Below, piece after piece: positions 23,830 to 35,909 of a stretch of DNA of 64,000 nucleotides. Below the pieces are notes generated by a model. It made no database searches. It was given only the letters and a program-made list of their open reading frames with translations, and was not told the origin of the DNA. A program made the position numbers and the translations under genes. The stretch comes from Undaria pinnatifida (Eukaryota > Sar > Phaeophyceae > Laminariales > Alariaceae), in NCBI GenBank assembly GCA_012845835.1, contig JABAKD010000017.1:5654651-5718650 (forward strand). Reading direction: 5' to 3'. The first letter of the stretch is position 1. Each line of letters begins with the position of its first letter.

Positions 23830-25845
23830 TATTTTCGCTTGACCATGTTTCTCTCCATCCCGGGCTAGATCTCACCCCCGATTGCCGCATAAGAGCGTGT
23901 GGCCGGGCGTCCCTATTGTTGGCTCAGTGGGGTACGTAGGAAGCCGAACTCGCACTAGGATAATCTTTAGAGCCTCGAATTCAGTAAAATCTGCCGAACC
24001 CCACGCCATGAAGGTCTTCGAACAAGGACTATCCCAGATTTACGAGCTGGCTTTACCTCCTTGAGCTTTTCCACGGAGCTACCAACACCACACTAAAGTT
24101 CTACTGCATCTACGGAACATAGTTTGGTCTATGTCCCAGATAATCTGTCCCAGATCACGTACCATGTACTTGATGCCGAAGTGCAAATATAAATATGAAA
24201 TATGATAGTGAGGAAACGATGCGGGCATCATCAATGGAATACCATGAATGCACACACTCACCCATCTGAAGCATCGACTGCATGCTTACTCTACACGAGT
24301 CGCGAATCGGCGACAAAAAAGGCCGCTACTACCATTAGCATAGTCTACGAGGCCCCCCTATAGGCGACACGAGTGACTTCAAGTACCGGGGGTGTCGCGA
24401 GAATAAACAACAGATACAGGCATTCATTATGTTCACGAGGCTATGTGAAATGCGGCTGGGACTCGCCCTTGATTAATCGATTAAAGCGTTGTATTCGATC
24501 ACAAGACCGTGATTGGAGCCCCTGATAGGCACTGCATACACGCCGTGGCTGACGCAAAAAGAAACAGCTTGGCGGGCGAAAAACGTAACGTTCGTCGGAT
24601 GCTATTGCGCCATTGCGGCTACAACGTACGGCGCTTGCAGGAAGGTGTGTGATACAGATGCAGGAGAAGAATAGTCGCCTATTTACATGAAATAGTCGAA
24701 TTGGTGGGTTTAGATGGTCCTGCGCTGCTTGGAGAGGTCGAACACGTTCCCAAGAGAGATGTTGATTTGTTACAAAACCTGGCCGGGCCCCGAGCGTGCA
24801 CCGTAGTGTACCGACGGGTCTTTTGACTGCCGCTCAGCTGAGAGCGCGCGAAACGACCATTGGCCGTCGGAGAAGACACATATTTCGTACGTGTGACGAG
24901 GAACTTTCTCCGAACCCCGCCACCAATCGACACTACCGGTTTATGTTCAGTATGACAACAGGCTTTGAGACACCCTCGCTGCCAGCCGATGCACCCTGTT
25001 TTAGCAGCATCACCAAGGACTGACAATGACTTCTTTCCTTTACCAAAAACGACTCAAACACATTGCGCGAAATAACAATATTTTTTTGTGCTCTTGGTCA
25101 ATGTACGACGAATCCCCTATGTGCCAGAAACGCTGAAGTGCACAACCGCTGCTCCCAAATCCCCAAACGGCGTAGAACGGCGTCATAAACACGTGTCGTT
25201 GGACACATGACACGCGCGCGATCTTCGCTTTTAGGGTGTGGTCAGGAGTTTTTCGCTAGTAAATACAACTATGGCGTCATCACCGACACACCACAGCCAA
25301 CGTGCATGTTGTTGAAACGGGATGGAAACAATGTTTGTTCAGCCAAAACAATTCAGCACCTTACAGGACACGAGCAAAGCGTTGCAATAGCCATTCTCTT
25401 CTCGCGAACACCATGCCTGAACTTGAAGGCGATTCCAACGCTAGAAACCAGGTGATCCACACGATAACGGAATACGTGGTGCTCTCCTCCCCCGTGTCAC
25501 AGAGAAAGAAGTCGGCACATACTTCTATGTACCAGATTGACCATATTCGTGCTTTGGCGTTTCTTTCTTTTTGGGCCTGGGGGTTTCTTGTGCCCTCGGC
25601 ATCAAGGCACGAAAGGGACAAGCGTGTACACCACAGCGCAAGTGCGGGCCCCGGCCGAAGTCCGTGCGTCGTGCGCTGGGCCCTCAAAGCCGTTACCTCT
25701 GGCAAATATCCATAGGGTGACGTTTGGACTTGAACCGAAATGACACCGCCTCGCAGTTGCCATGCACAAACAATCGAGCGACTGTTCTTAGTCCACATGA
25801 ATTTTGATTATTCACGCCTCGGATAACGTAACACTCGTATAACAC
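23830..25845. other. No gene recognised
   Basis: Open frames of 60-145 codons occur on both strands without domains or clear splice structure. The sequence after 23825 no longer resembles copia RNase H. Confidence 0.3.
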
Positions 25846-25849
25846 TTTC

Positions 25850-26650
25850 TACGTTATGGGGCCTAAAGTAGGCGATTGCTCCACGTCCGGACGTAGTTTT
25901 AGCACGGCAGGAGAAATCACGGCAACGCAGTAACAGTGTAAACCTGAAACCTACGAACGTGCACACGCCTTAACGTTATTTTAGGGTTAGGTCCCGTCCA
26001 CCGTTGGCACAGTAACATTATGTTACGCGGTGTTCCGTCCTTGTACTAACATGGTGACTCAAGTTTAGGTTTTTACCATAGATGAACGTTGTCACTCCAA
26101 CATGCCCAGATCGATATCCGCAAATTTCGCTAACGTGATAACATTTTATTACTGTCTACGCAGCGTGAGACGTACCACCCGAGCATTGTGTTACCCTCAA
26201 TAGTCTAGAATGTTGGAAATACCACTCCAGAATAACGTTAACACGTTGGCCTGCTCCACTAACACCTAATATTGTGTTACACATACACACTGACATACCA
26301 TTAGCATAGTGACCCGCACTACTAACATTTACGTTATTCGGACCCCCCATCTATTGCCTTAGGTTCTGATAACGTAACACTTGACGTACGTTGGCAACGT
26401 TGCAGTCTTAGCCGGCCGGTATTTAACATTATGTTAGGATGTAAATTTGAACGTCGACGTCTCTCTAACATTATGTTATGGTGTTACTGTAATGAAATAG
26501 CCGAGTTTAACATTTTGTTACTGTGTTACCATAACAACCAATGCAGTTCTAACGTTATGTCACTGCGTTGCCGTTGGTGTCGAGGTCGTTCTAACATTAT
26601 GTTGTAACGTTACCCTTTCGTTCTTCCGGAGATCTTACGTGTGTTACCTG
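25850..26650. repeat. Degenerate array with palindromic core TAACATTATGTTA
   Basis: More than a dozen near-copies of TAACATTATGTTAC or TAACGTTATGTTA, spaced roughly 40-70 bases, many followed by GTGTTAC. The same core returns on the other side of the intervening 1.7 kb (28380-28590). Confidence 0.65.
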
Positions 26651-26784
26651 TGTTAGCGGTAGAGCGGCGATGCGGAGTAGCATAATGTAGCAGTCTTAAT
26701 ACATTTAACAGAGATCCCGGTGCGAAGAGTGCAATAATTTAGCCGTGTTATCGTATTTCGCCAAGATACCGATGGCTAGCACCC

Positions 26785-26950
26785 CCAGCACATATGTGCC
26801 GAACACAACAGTAGTAGTACTATGCACCAGCAGCACATTTGCGCCCAGAACAGCAGTAGTACTGCTGTGTAGTACCAGCGCATATGTGCCCAGAACAGCA
26901 GTAGTACTGCTGTGTAGTACCAGCACATGATGTGCCGAAAACAGCATGCT
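26785..26950. repeat. 45-bp minisatellite, about four units
   Basis: The unit is AGCACATATGTGCCCAGAAC followed by AGCAGTAGTACTGCTGTGT and AGTACC. It includes the palindrome AGCAGTAGTACTGCTG. Confidence 0.8.
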
Positions 26951-27589
26951 TGTATTAGACTATAGTAGTAGTACAAGACACAGGACACGCATCAGGCACA
27001 TCAGTCTCCTGAGCAAGCAACACGTACGATAGGCGTACTCGTCGTGCTGCTGCTGTGTCTAGCGTCAATTGGCACACACCTCGGCCCTCACCACAAACCG
27101 ATGGGATCGGATAGTGATGGCGACGACCGCAAGAGCCCTGCCTCTCTCCTCGCAGTCGCGATTGCGCGTTCGCCAAACACAACACACACAACTCGTACTT
27201 GTAGAGAGCGAGGACAGCCGCCGTCTGCGACATGTCGTTTTTGATGCCCGATATCGACTTGAGCGAGGGGGAAGACAGCCCTTCTTGCTTGAAGCGCACC
27301 CAGCGTGCTCCCCCCCGCCCCAACTACAAAGCTTTATTTGTGTATGCGCTGAGATGCTCTGGTGCGGCGAACTCGCGCGTGTATGTACGTAGTCGAGCGA
27401 TCGCCGTTCGTTGTTGATTTTTTTTCGCGAGAACTTTGTTAAAAAACACAATCAGCATAGACTAATGTTCAGGTTTCACTATAAGGGTTGTCCACCCGAT
27501 TGTGCCCGTTTGATTCTGCAACCCGAAAATCCATCTCATTTTCGGAAGGTCTTTTGTTCGGTACCCTAAAATAAGAGAAGGTCTTATTA

Positions 27590-28355
27590 GGTCATTTCTT
27601 ATACAGTCGGATTGGTCAGTCGAAAACGGCCTTTTTCGACTGAAATGGAGCCCAAGTCGGGCTTTCTTACACCGTCGTAAAAGGGCTTTTTCGACTCAAC
27701 GTTTTTCGACCGAGAATTCCGACTGGCGGATCCAGTCGAAAAAGTCTATCCTCCAGTCGAAAACTCAGTCCAAAACGTTTTACACGTGTTTTTGGAACCA
27801 ATCGCATCGTTCTTCCCACCACCAAACACACACCCAAACGGCCACATGGCCACACACCTATACCAGGTACCACACTGCAGTATCATACAAGGCGCTGACA
27901 CTGGCGTGGCTATCACTGCTGTTGCTTCTCGCAGCAAGTCCGCGTGGCGCATTCCTAGTCCCGCTCGCCAGCAGCGTCTTTCACACAACGGCAGCAGCGC
28001 GCGGTATCGATTCCATGCTGCCAACAACGGCTGGGCCTGCTGTAGCTTTAGCGGCTCTCGGCTGAGTGCAACTCTGCAAACGTAGCTTTGGCGGCTTTCG
28101 ACTAAGCCCGAAGCCACCAACTCGCTGGGACGAAGATTCGTCGAGCCGTTGCTCCGCGAAGCACAGAGCTGCCAACCGATTTCGACTGCTGTACAGCAGT
28201 ACCCCTCACACCAACCGCCTCTAGGAAGAGCGCAAAAACTACAAAATCGACTCGACTGACGATAAGAAGAAGGATCAGAAGAATCCAGTCGAAAAAACGC
28301 CCAGTCGAAAGGGCCGTTTTCGACTGGCGGAATCCGACTGTATAAGAAATGGCCC
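27590..28355. mobile_element. 766-bp TIR element with subterminal GTCGAAAA repeats
   Basis: Inverted ends of about 55 bp: left GTCATTTCTTATACAGTCGG, right reversed GGCCATTTCTTATACAGTCG. The dinucleotide TA flanks both sides (27588-27589 and 28356-28357). CAGTCGAAAA or its reverse occurs about eight times near the ends. No transposase is encoded; the interior frames show no domain. Confidence 0.78.
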
Positions 28356-28379
28356 TAACGTGTGTATTTCAACTACATT

Positions 28380-28590
28380 TGGGTGTACGGTGACAGGTGA
28401 CAAAATGTTAGCTTTGCGGTGGTTATGTACGCCGTTTAACGTGTGTAATGGTACCAAGACTTACACTAACACCCTGACATAACGTCACACGATACGAACC
28501 GATGCTGATGCAGTAACATTATATATTGCAACGTTATATTGCCTATGGATGTTATGGTACTAGCATAATCTTGCCATGTTTTAGATCACG
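28380..28590. repeat. Second block of TAACATTATGTTA-type repeats
   Basis: Cores such as GTAACATTATATATTGCAAC, ACTAACACCCTGACATAACG and CAACGTTATATTG match the array at 25850-26650. Confidence 0.5.
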
Positions 28591-28599
28591 GAGGAAAGT

Positions 28600-31500
28600 A
28601 ACATGACGAAACTAGAGTACGATTGTTGCAACAATGACGACACGATGCGCACTGGGCTACTGGGGATCATGCGATTGTAAATATAGTGTTTCACACACCT
28701 GTGTGGTGCAAGCTCTGGTACGATACCCGAGCAGATTGGTGATACCCGTACCATCCCGAGCTAACATCACGACGACGTTCACTCGTAATGGTTACAGGTG
28801 CCATCGACTTGACGCTTTCAACCATGAGAGATGCAGTGCCGTTTTTACCAGGGAAGATTGTCTACACGCACTACACGTATATACGGGCTCGTAAATCTAC
28901 GCGTCGTTCGCAGAATCGTCGCCAATCACGGAAACTATAAAACGCTCCGGGTTACAATATCTCCATGCATACTTGAAACCCCTACTTGTATGTATGTGTT
29001 CAGCATTAATTCCTTTTCCGCAAGGGGATGTTAGTGTTCCATCCCCCGTATTGGTGCCTTCCAAATTTATGTTTCGGTTGCCGTTCGCGGCCGCCGTTCG
29101 CAACTTCGGCAAACGTCGTGCGAACGTGTGCCGCTCGCACTTCAAATTTGCTGTAACACGCATCCCTGTTCTTCGCACGCTCCTCCAAAAAACAATAACG
29201 ACAACACTAAACCGACAATGCACAGGTAGAACGGGGCTGCGTATGAGCGCCAAAGCCAGTGTGTATTGCATGTGCATATATACTACAAAGCGCATGTACC
29301 AGATCTGAGAATTTAAGACGTATTGGCACCTGGTGTACCCTGAACATGTGTACAGTATACAGTCTACCGTGTGTACGCAACTCAGTACCCCGTCCATCAT
29401 GTAGCGTAGAACATTGCAATGGAGGTAAACAAATGTCGGAGATTGCCGGTCAACGCCAATAAAAGACTGTGGGCAATACTCGGTGAGGTGTGCCTACCTC
29501 ACCTCGTTTATGCTTGTACCTGCCGTAAGGTATTCCGGGAACCCTGTGCAGCCAGCTACAACGCGTGTGAGGCATGCACTGCACGATGAATCTACCCCTC
29601 AACCACCGCATTGGCGCATTATGCATAGTTGCACCCCCATCTTCGGTACAAAGTAGGCTGTGCTAGAGGCTGTGTATTTCGTGCAAACAAACAGACGGTC
29701 ACAATTAATTGCAATGGTATGTATGTTGCCAATAGTGCATATATAGCAAAATGAATATCACCAAAGCCCAACTAATCCCTTTTGGGGCTTCAGGCGGAAA
29801 CAACTGACCTACCGGTAGACATCGACGCTAACCACCCCTTTCTAAGTGAACAATCCTGGCCATTCGACGTTGAGGACAACTAAATTACACCTACCCTGAT
29901 TGATATGCAGGAGATGTGCCTGTGTAGTCTAATCGTTTCGCGTACACAGAGCACACAGCACACTCCTGCCTGCGCTGCACGTCGCACGTGCCACACGACG
30001 AGCATGGGCGACTTCAAAGCTTGACGATTACATGGATACAGCTTGGATGAAGATGCACGCACATCAGACTCCCGGGCCGACATCGTTAGCGCGTGCACTA
30101 AACGTGAGCCTACTGCCGTAGCCCTTGACCGCCCCCCCCCCCCCCCCCTCTTCCTTGCCCTTTATTACGTTGGTGCGAACACCAAGTTCGAACCATGTAC
30201 TTTTGATATCGAAACCAGCAACGTATATATACTCGCAAGAATGCACAATTTTCTGTTCGATGTCGATGGCGTGCATGTGCACTTCAACTCCTCGTAGCCA
30301 TCCCGTACCCGCCAACCATCCATCCATTCAGAGGTATCGAAAAAAAGCATCACCTGCGTCCACCGCGCGTGTATGTGTCGACATACCCGTAGACGCAAGC
30401 GCCATCTCGATCGCTCTAGGATCGTGACCCGCAAATAAACGAAAAAACTAGGATAATTAACTGTAGCAATGCAGCATAATCGACACGACCCAGACAGGGC
30501 CGCGGTGCTACGTGATGGCAGCGAGTTACGAGAACACCACGCATACTCGGCGGTTAATCTTGTTTAAACCTTTGACACAATCCTAACGGCAAGAGGGGAA
30601 CACGTCTTTCATCTTAGTCCCCGGTGCGTGTTCAATTTCACGATGTGAACAGCCTGTGAGGATAGCCTGTAAACACAATGGCTTTGTGCAGGCTGTCTTT
30701 TATTCCAAGAGATGCAGAGGTGGCACCGAAGTGTCTGTTGAGATCATTTGTGATAAGAAAGAAAAGGGATAATTTGAAAAGGCGATTGTGGCCAAAGAGA
30801 GAGGAAGAGGAAAAAAAGGCGAGAAGGTAGAGAAGGGCGAGTGATTACGGTGGGTTACATCACCAGTTGATCATCACGGAACAATGCCAGTAGTCCGGTA
30901 GAATACCGGGACAAAGCGACAACCTTAACATACTCAAATCTACGTCTACATCTAAGTTCCACCGAAGATTCAACGAAAGATACAACGTAAGTTTCAACTG
31001 CTTATCTTTTCCGTGCGAATAGACTGCTCGAATAGACTGCGCACTACCACCGATTTGAATCCAACGTTCATATTCTTAACACACGACGATCCAACGGTCC
31101 TGTAATGTTCGACGATAACAGATATACCCGATGACAGCCAATGCCTGCAGCCCGGAGGTCACTGTGTGGCACGTACAAGTGCGCATAGACCCATAGACGC
31201 ACGCTCCATCTCGATAATTTTTGTTCACACAATCTACGGTAGGAGTGCACCTGTTATTTTCTTTAACCCGTTTTTTGGGGAGCTCTCAACGCTACCCGAT
31301 AGAGATGTAGAGTGCAACCTGATGCGCAATCCCAACACCTATGCCTATAGGTCTAGAAAAAATTGCGAAACACCCGACTAAAAAAATCTATTTTTTAGTC
31401 CTGAAGAAAAACGTCAATAGTGAAGTTGTGATACGAACCGATAGCTCCACGCATAAGGAGCTCAACCGTTCAGAAATGCTCGTCTCTAAAAGGACAGCCC

Positions 31501-33100
31501 CTATCGTGGGATAAATCCGCACCGCCTTCCCGAAACGGGCTCCACCTTTCCTCGTCGTAGCACGTGCCTTATGATAGACAAATGTGCGACGAAACCTGGA
31601 TACTATTGCGGCTCTCCGACAAGATTCACACTGAGCTGCTGGGGAGTTAAGCTCGATGGACCCGCTAGCATTTCATCTGATCACATGCACAACGCTGTGC
31701 GACTAAATACGCGGGCGGCGTAGTAATACTCGTATCTCTCCCCGTGCACACACCATGACGATGTAAATCATCAAACGTTATATTTATAGGAAGCAACAGT
31801 GGCCCGCTCTTGATACGCCCAATACGAAATCGGAAGGACAAGACTAACGCGGTAACGCACGCGCTTAACAGTGCTTTCGTACGGTTATAAACCTACACAA
31901 TAGCCTACACTGACGAGCACAGACACGTAAACACATACACGCATACTGCTGTACAAACCTTTGTGCATATTCTTGACCTTGGTCGGGTAGCGATCCATCG
32001 ACCCGCCCACAGATAACCGCATAAGAGACAACCAAAAACACGCCCACATAGAGCAGACCTTGGCTAGGCGACGTCAGTAAATCGTGGAGACATATTCGAG
32101 GAAACGTGTCTCCCTCGCCTTTTGCAGACCTGTGCCTATCGTGAGATATTCCCGAGACGGTACCCCGTAGTATAGCGCGTGTGTCATGTACAGCACGATG
32201 GTCCCCACCCCCCAACCACCCTCCCACTGTGAACCTAGCTGCCACCAGGAACTGGGACGAAGGCTACGGTAGGGGGGGTCAAGCTTAGACCGCATTTTGT
32301 TCAATCGCTAAAATCGCCTCCCGTGAGTGCCCTTGTATGCCTCGTGGTATGGATCGACACGCCGACAAATAGCAATGCTTACAAAGTCCGGTTGTTGAGC
32401 GAGATACCGAGCCACTCGGGCGAGCGGCTTGCACTCAGCAGACAACATGGGGGTATAACGCAATGATGGTGTAGCCTTCTTCACGACAGGCACGTACATC
32501 GTTTCAGCTTGTTTAACCTTTCGAAAGCTATAACAAAACGCAACGAAATTCCGAGAAGCTTGTCCTATTGGCTGACAGTCCCTCCTACAGTAACGGTCCC
32601 TGCATTGTTCCCTGCACCATTCCAGGCAGCGTTCCCCTGCACATTTGGTGGCGAGCTAGTGATAACTTGAACATACACTACACGGTTGAGAAGGAACAAC
32701 TTGAGGCTCGCGCATGCGGTGATTCTCCGCATGTAGAACAAGATACCCAGTGTATTCGCAGGCTAGTAACCGCGCATCAACTATTATTGCTGCAGATGCG
32801 AGTGGACTGCAAAGTCCACATTTTCCAGGAGTGGGTGCATGTTAACACGGACAAAAGAACAATGCGTACCTTGCGTAGCTGCAAGAGAAGGCGTCTACAA
32901 CTGTGCCCACATCATTGTCCGTGATCCACGCATAACAAGCCCGCAGCAGGCCCATGTTCGCTTACCTACCAATAAGCTCAACGCTAACGCAAAATCCTCA
33001 CCCGGGATCGTGGTGCACGCTATACAAACAAATACTGACAGGCCCAACGCCCTCTTCGCCGTCTTGATCATTTTCGGACAAGAAAACGAAAACAATAGAC
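28600..33100. other. No gene recognised (4.5 kb)
   Basis: All frames are short. A 25-bp phrase (AGACGCA, then CCATCTCGAT) occurs at 30390-30415 and 31193-31217. A C-run lies at 30130-30147. No domain, RNA gene or transposon was identified. Confidence 0.35.
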
Positions 33101-33104
33101 GACA

Positions 33105-33470
33105 CTAGGGTACTGTTGCGGCATCGCCGAGACGGCACACACTGGGATGGTGGGGGGTAGGCGATAAAGCATACACAAAAATTCTTGCGTAACCAAAGAG
33201 GCAAGGGGATGAGGCGTACGCCCTTTCCGCTACCGGATGCTCCACTCGTACCAGTTATTCCGTGATACCTTACGAACAATAACGTCTTTAGGCGATTTTG
33301 TTTGTCGCAGCGTGTCTGACCATTCCAAATGCGAATTTTTGTCGCAAAATCAACACAGCACGGGAGAATTTGACCGCAAATGAACAGGGGAGGGAGGTCA
33401 CTCGCACGAGTGGCCTCGAGCCACACTGAAAAAAAAATCGTCCAAAGGTGGCCCCCTACCGTAGCCTGGA
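33105..33470 (+). mobile_element. Family A MITE, copy A4 (diverged 5' half)
   Basis: The 3' half is typical: GGTCACTCGCACGAGTGGCC, TCGAGCCACACTG, then GGTGGCCCCCTACCGTAGCC at the end. The 5' half keeps only TTTAGGCGATTTTGTTTG and nearby bases. Confidence 0.6.
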
Positions 33471-33474
33471 TGTG

Positions 33475-34840
33475 TGGCCTTAACGCAACCTCCCGTGCTA
33501 CACGAGAAGGGCTTTGTAATACCTACGGGCTCTGCGAGAAACCCATCGTGAGTGAACTCGCTATAATAAATATTTTGGGCGCTATTAACCCACGCGGTTT
33601 CGCGAAAAAAACATTTGTGCCCCCGTTAAACCACTTCATTCACGTAAAAAGAGGAAAGGGAAACACCAAAACGCCGACGCACCCGCATGCTAACTCTGAT
33701 CAGTGATAAACACGCTGGCGCCATCGTATGTAAATGATTCTTAGATATCAGTAGACTACATTTGCTTGTTCGCATGCATTCATTCCTGTATGCGCATGGC
33801 TACAGCAGGGCACACGACGAATTGACTCGCCTACAGCGGAACGTGGAGTTAGTCAACAACATGAACAAACAATATCAACAATAGGCCATGGGCACACACT
33901 CCGTGGAGTGTGTCTCTCTCACCTCCCACGGGCCTCGTTTGGTAGACAGTGGGGGTCCTACAAAGCAGAAAACAGAGCATTTCCGGTATAGATCCAGTGA
34001 ATTTGCCTAGCGCGACTGGAACCCGCTATCATCCCGGAAACAGAGAAAATATGGCATTCATGGTATCTCAACGTGGCGCCAGTAAACGGCACTACGGGCA
34101 CCCCAACGGCGCCGTTCAAAGCGTCTACATCAGTCACAAAACCCCCCTGGTCCTGCACATTCGGCGAATTCCGTCTGCCTTATCTCTCACAACCCAATGC
34201 TTATAGACACGTGGGGCCTTCCCGTATTGCCGGCAGAATAGTACCCGCTGCGGGTACTGTGCCGGTGAAATGACCTGACCCGACTTCAATCCGTGATTGT
34301 GCCTGAACCAGCAATTTTTGGAGAGCGCGCTATACGCTGCCGGTACACCATGCTGCCGGTCCCTCCGTTGTGCTGCTTCCGGCTCCTACTGCGGTAGTAT
34401 CAACCCCTGTCACTTATCTTTCAGACTCGGTGTAGTGCGCCTATCCTCACCTGGCTTGCTAAGACTTTCATTGTACAGGAGTCTACTTGGTACCCGGGTT
34501 TCCAGAGCAAGGGATATGGACAAAAGTTGAACGGCGACTTTTAATAACGACGTATCCATATTATTTACGTTTTTTGTTCGTTACTAGCATGCTCTCCTTC
34601 CAAAATATGACGCATCGTCGTCATCCAGGATATCACAGAGCAGCCAGCTTGCGCTAGCGGCGTGGAGGGAGTTACTGAGCTTTGAACAGATGAGCTGCAG
34701 ATCTCACCCGAAGTGAAAAACCTCTAAGGCATTAGCTCGCGCAATTCGACCAGCACTTCTGTGCGTTACAATTATCCTAAACCAAGTACACCCCCCGTAA
34801 GACAACCAGAACTACTGACAGACCAAGGGTGCGGCATGCC
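33475..34840. other. No gene recognised
   Basis: A palindrome (CACACTCCGTGGAGTGTG) lies at 33895-33912. Short plus-strand frames at 33949-34273 contain Thr/Gly/Pro-rich peptides of no recognisable family. Confidence 0.3.
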
Positions 34841-34847
34841 ATTACCA

Positions 34848-35150
34848 GGGGGGATGTTGCGACGGTGTTGTGGTTATGTTATGACGATGTTATCATGTGC
34901 CACCATTTTCACGAAGGGATTTTATCCACTCGCACGAGTGGCTCTGCACCTCGCTGGCAATAGAACCTTTGGCGCATGTACTCGGCGCAGCGTAGCCAAC
35001 CATTCCATCGCGGATTCATATCGCCGAAATGTAATTGCACCAAGCCTTTCAGACCGCGCAAAGGAACGGGGGTGTCACTCGCACGAGTGACTCCGAGCCA
35101 CTCCAAATATGTCCCAGAGGGTGATCCCCTTACCCTAGCATTGGTCGGTA
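34848..35150 (+). mobile_element. Family A MITE, copy A5
   Basis: Starts near GGGGGGATGTTGCGACGGTG. It has CCACTCGCACGAGTGGCTCT, GCACCTCGCTGG, CGCAGCGTAGCCAACCATTC, TCACTCGCACGAGTGACTCC, and ends ACCCTAGCATTGGTCGG. A very complete copy. Confidence 0.78.
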
Positions 35151-35627
35151 GATGTTGATTGGAGGATCTCGACCGACCAGCTAGGTTCGACCACAAAAGA
35201 GCAACCCCTACCGTGTGGGATGGCCCTGACGACAAGCCGCTCCAAGTATATGGTAAACTAAGACAAACGATGCACAGTGTCTATGTTTTTGCGCACTACT
35301 GGACGGAACTGCCTGCGTATTTCATGCGGCGCTTCGCACACAGTGTCCTGAGAATGGCGTTGATGGCCCCGCCGCCACAGAAGTGAACTTCCGTATCAGA
35401 GGAAACCTCTTCCACGATCGACTTTACGTCAGTTACAGGATACGGGACAAAGCGCCCGTGAGAGGGAGGGGGGCGGTGGACGAAGCGAGGGACGGAGGAC
35501 CCCAAGTTAGACGCTCAAAGTATAGACAAGAAAGTTTTCTACATAATGCTTGAGGTTTTGCTTTTCTCGTTGGTTTTGTGTTGGGGATAGCATCGTGTTA
35601 TTTTTGCCATTGCTGACCTAGTCAACG

Positions 35628-35908
35628 GCAGGAGGGATACCCCTATTCTTACCACCGTTTTCGTTTTGACCACTCGCACGAGTGACTCTGTACCTCACGG
35701 GAAAAACAAATATTTAGAGGCGATTTATTCGGCGCAGGGAAGCTCATCATTCCATTTAAATTTCGTATCGCGAAATTAGTACGGCACGGAAGCTTGAGAC
35801 GGACCGAAAACGAACAAGGGGGTCACGAGAGCGAGTTATCCCGAGCTACTGCGCTACACAATGCCCGAGAAGTGACACCCTTACTGTAGCATGGGTCTGC
35901 TCTGGAGT
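35628..35908 (+). mobile_element. Family A MITE, copy A6
   Basis: CCACTCGCACGAGTGACTCT, GTACCTCACGG, GGCGCAGGGAAGCTCATCAT, CGAGCTACTGCG and the end TTACTGTAGCATGG follow the A order. The right palindrome is decayed (GGTCACGAGAGCGAGTTA). Confidence 0.7.
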
Positions 35909-35909
35909 T

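Noticed and set aside
25690-25790. Possible tRNA gene on the minus strand (GGTTCAAGTCC like a B box)
   Set aside because: No A box at the right distance and no cloverleaf could be drawn.
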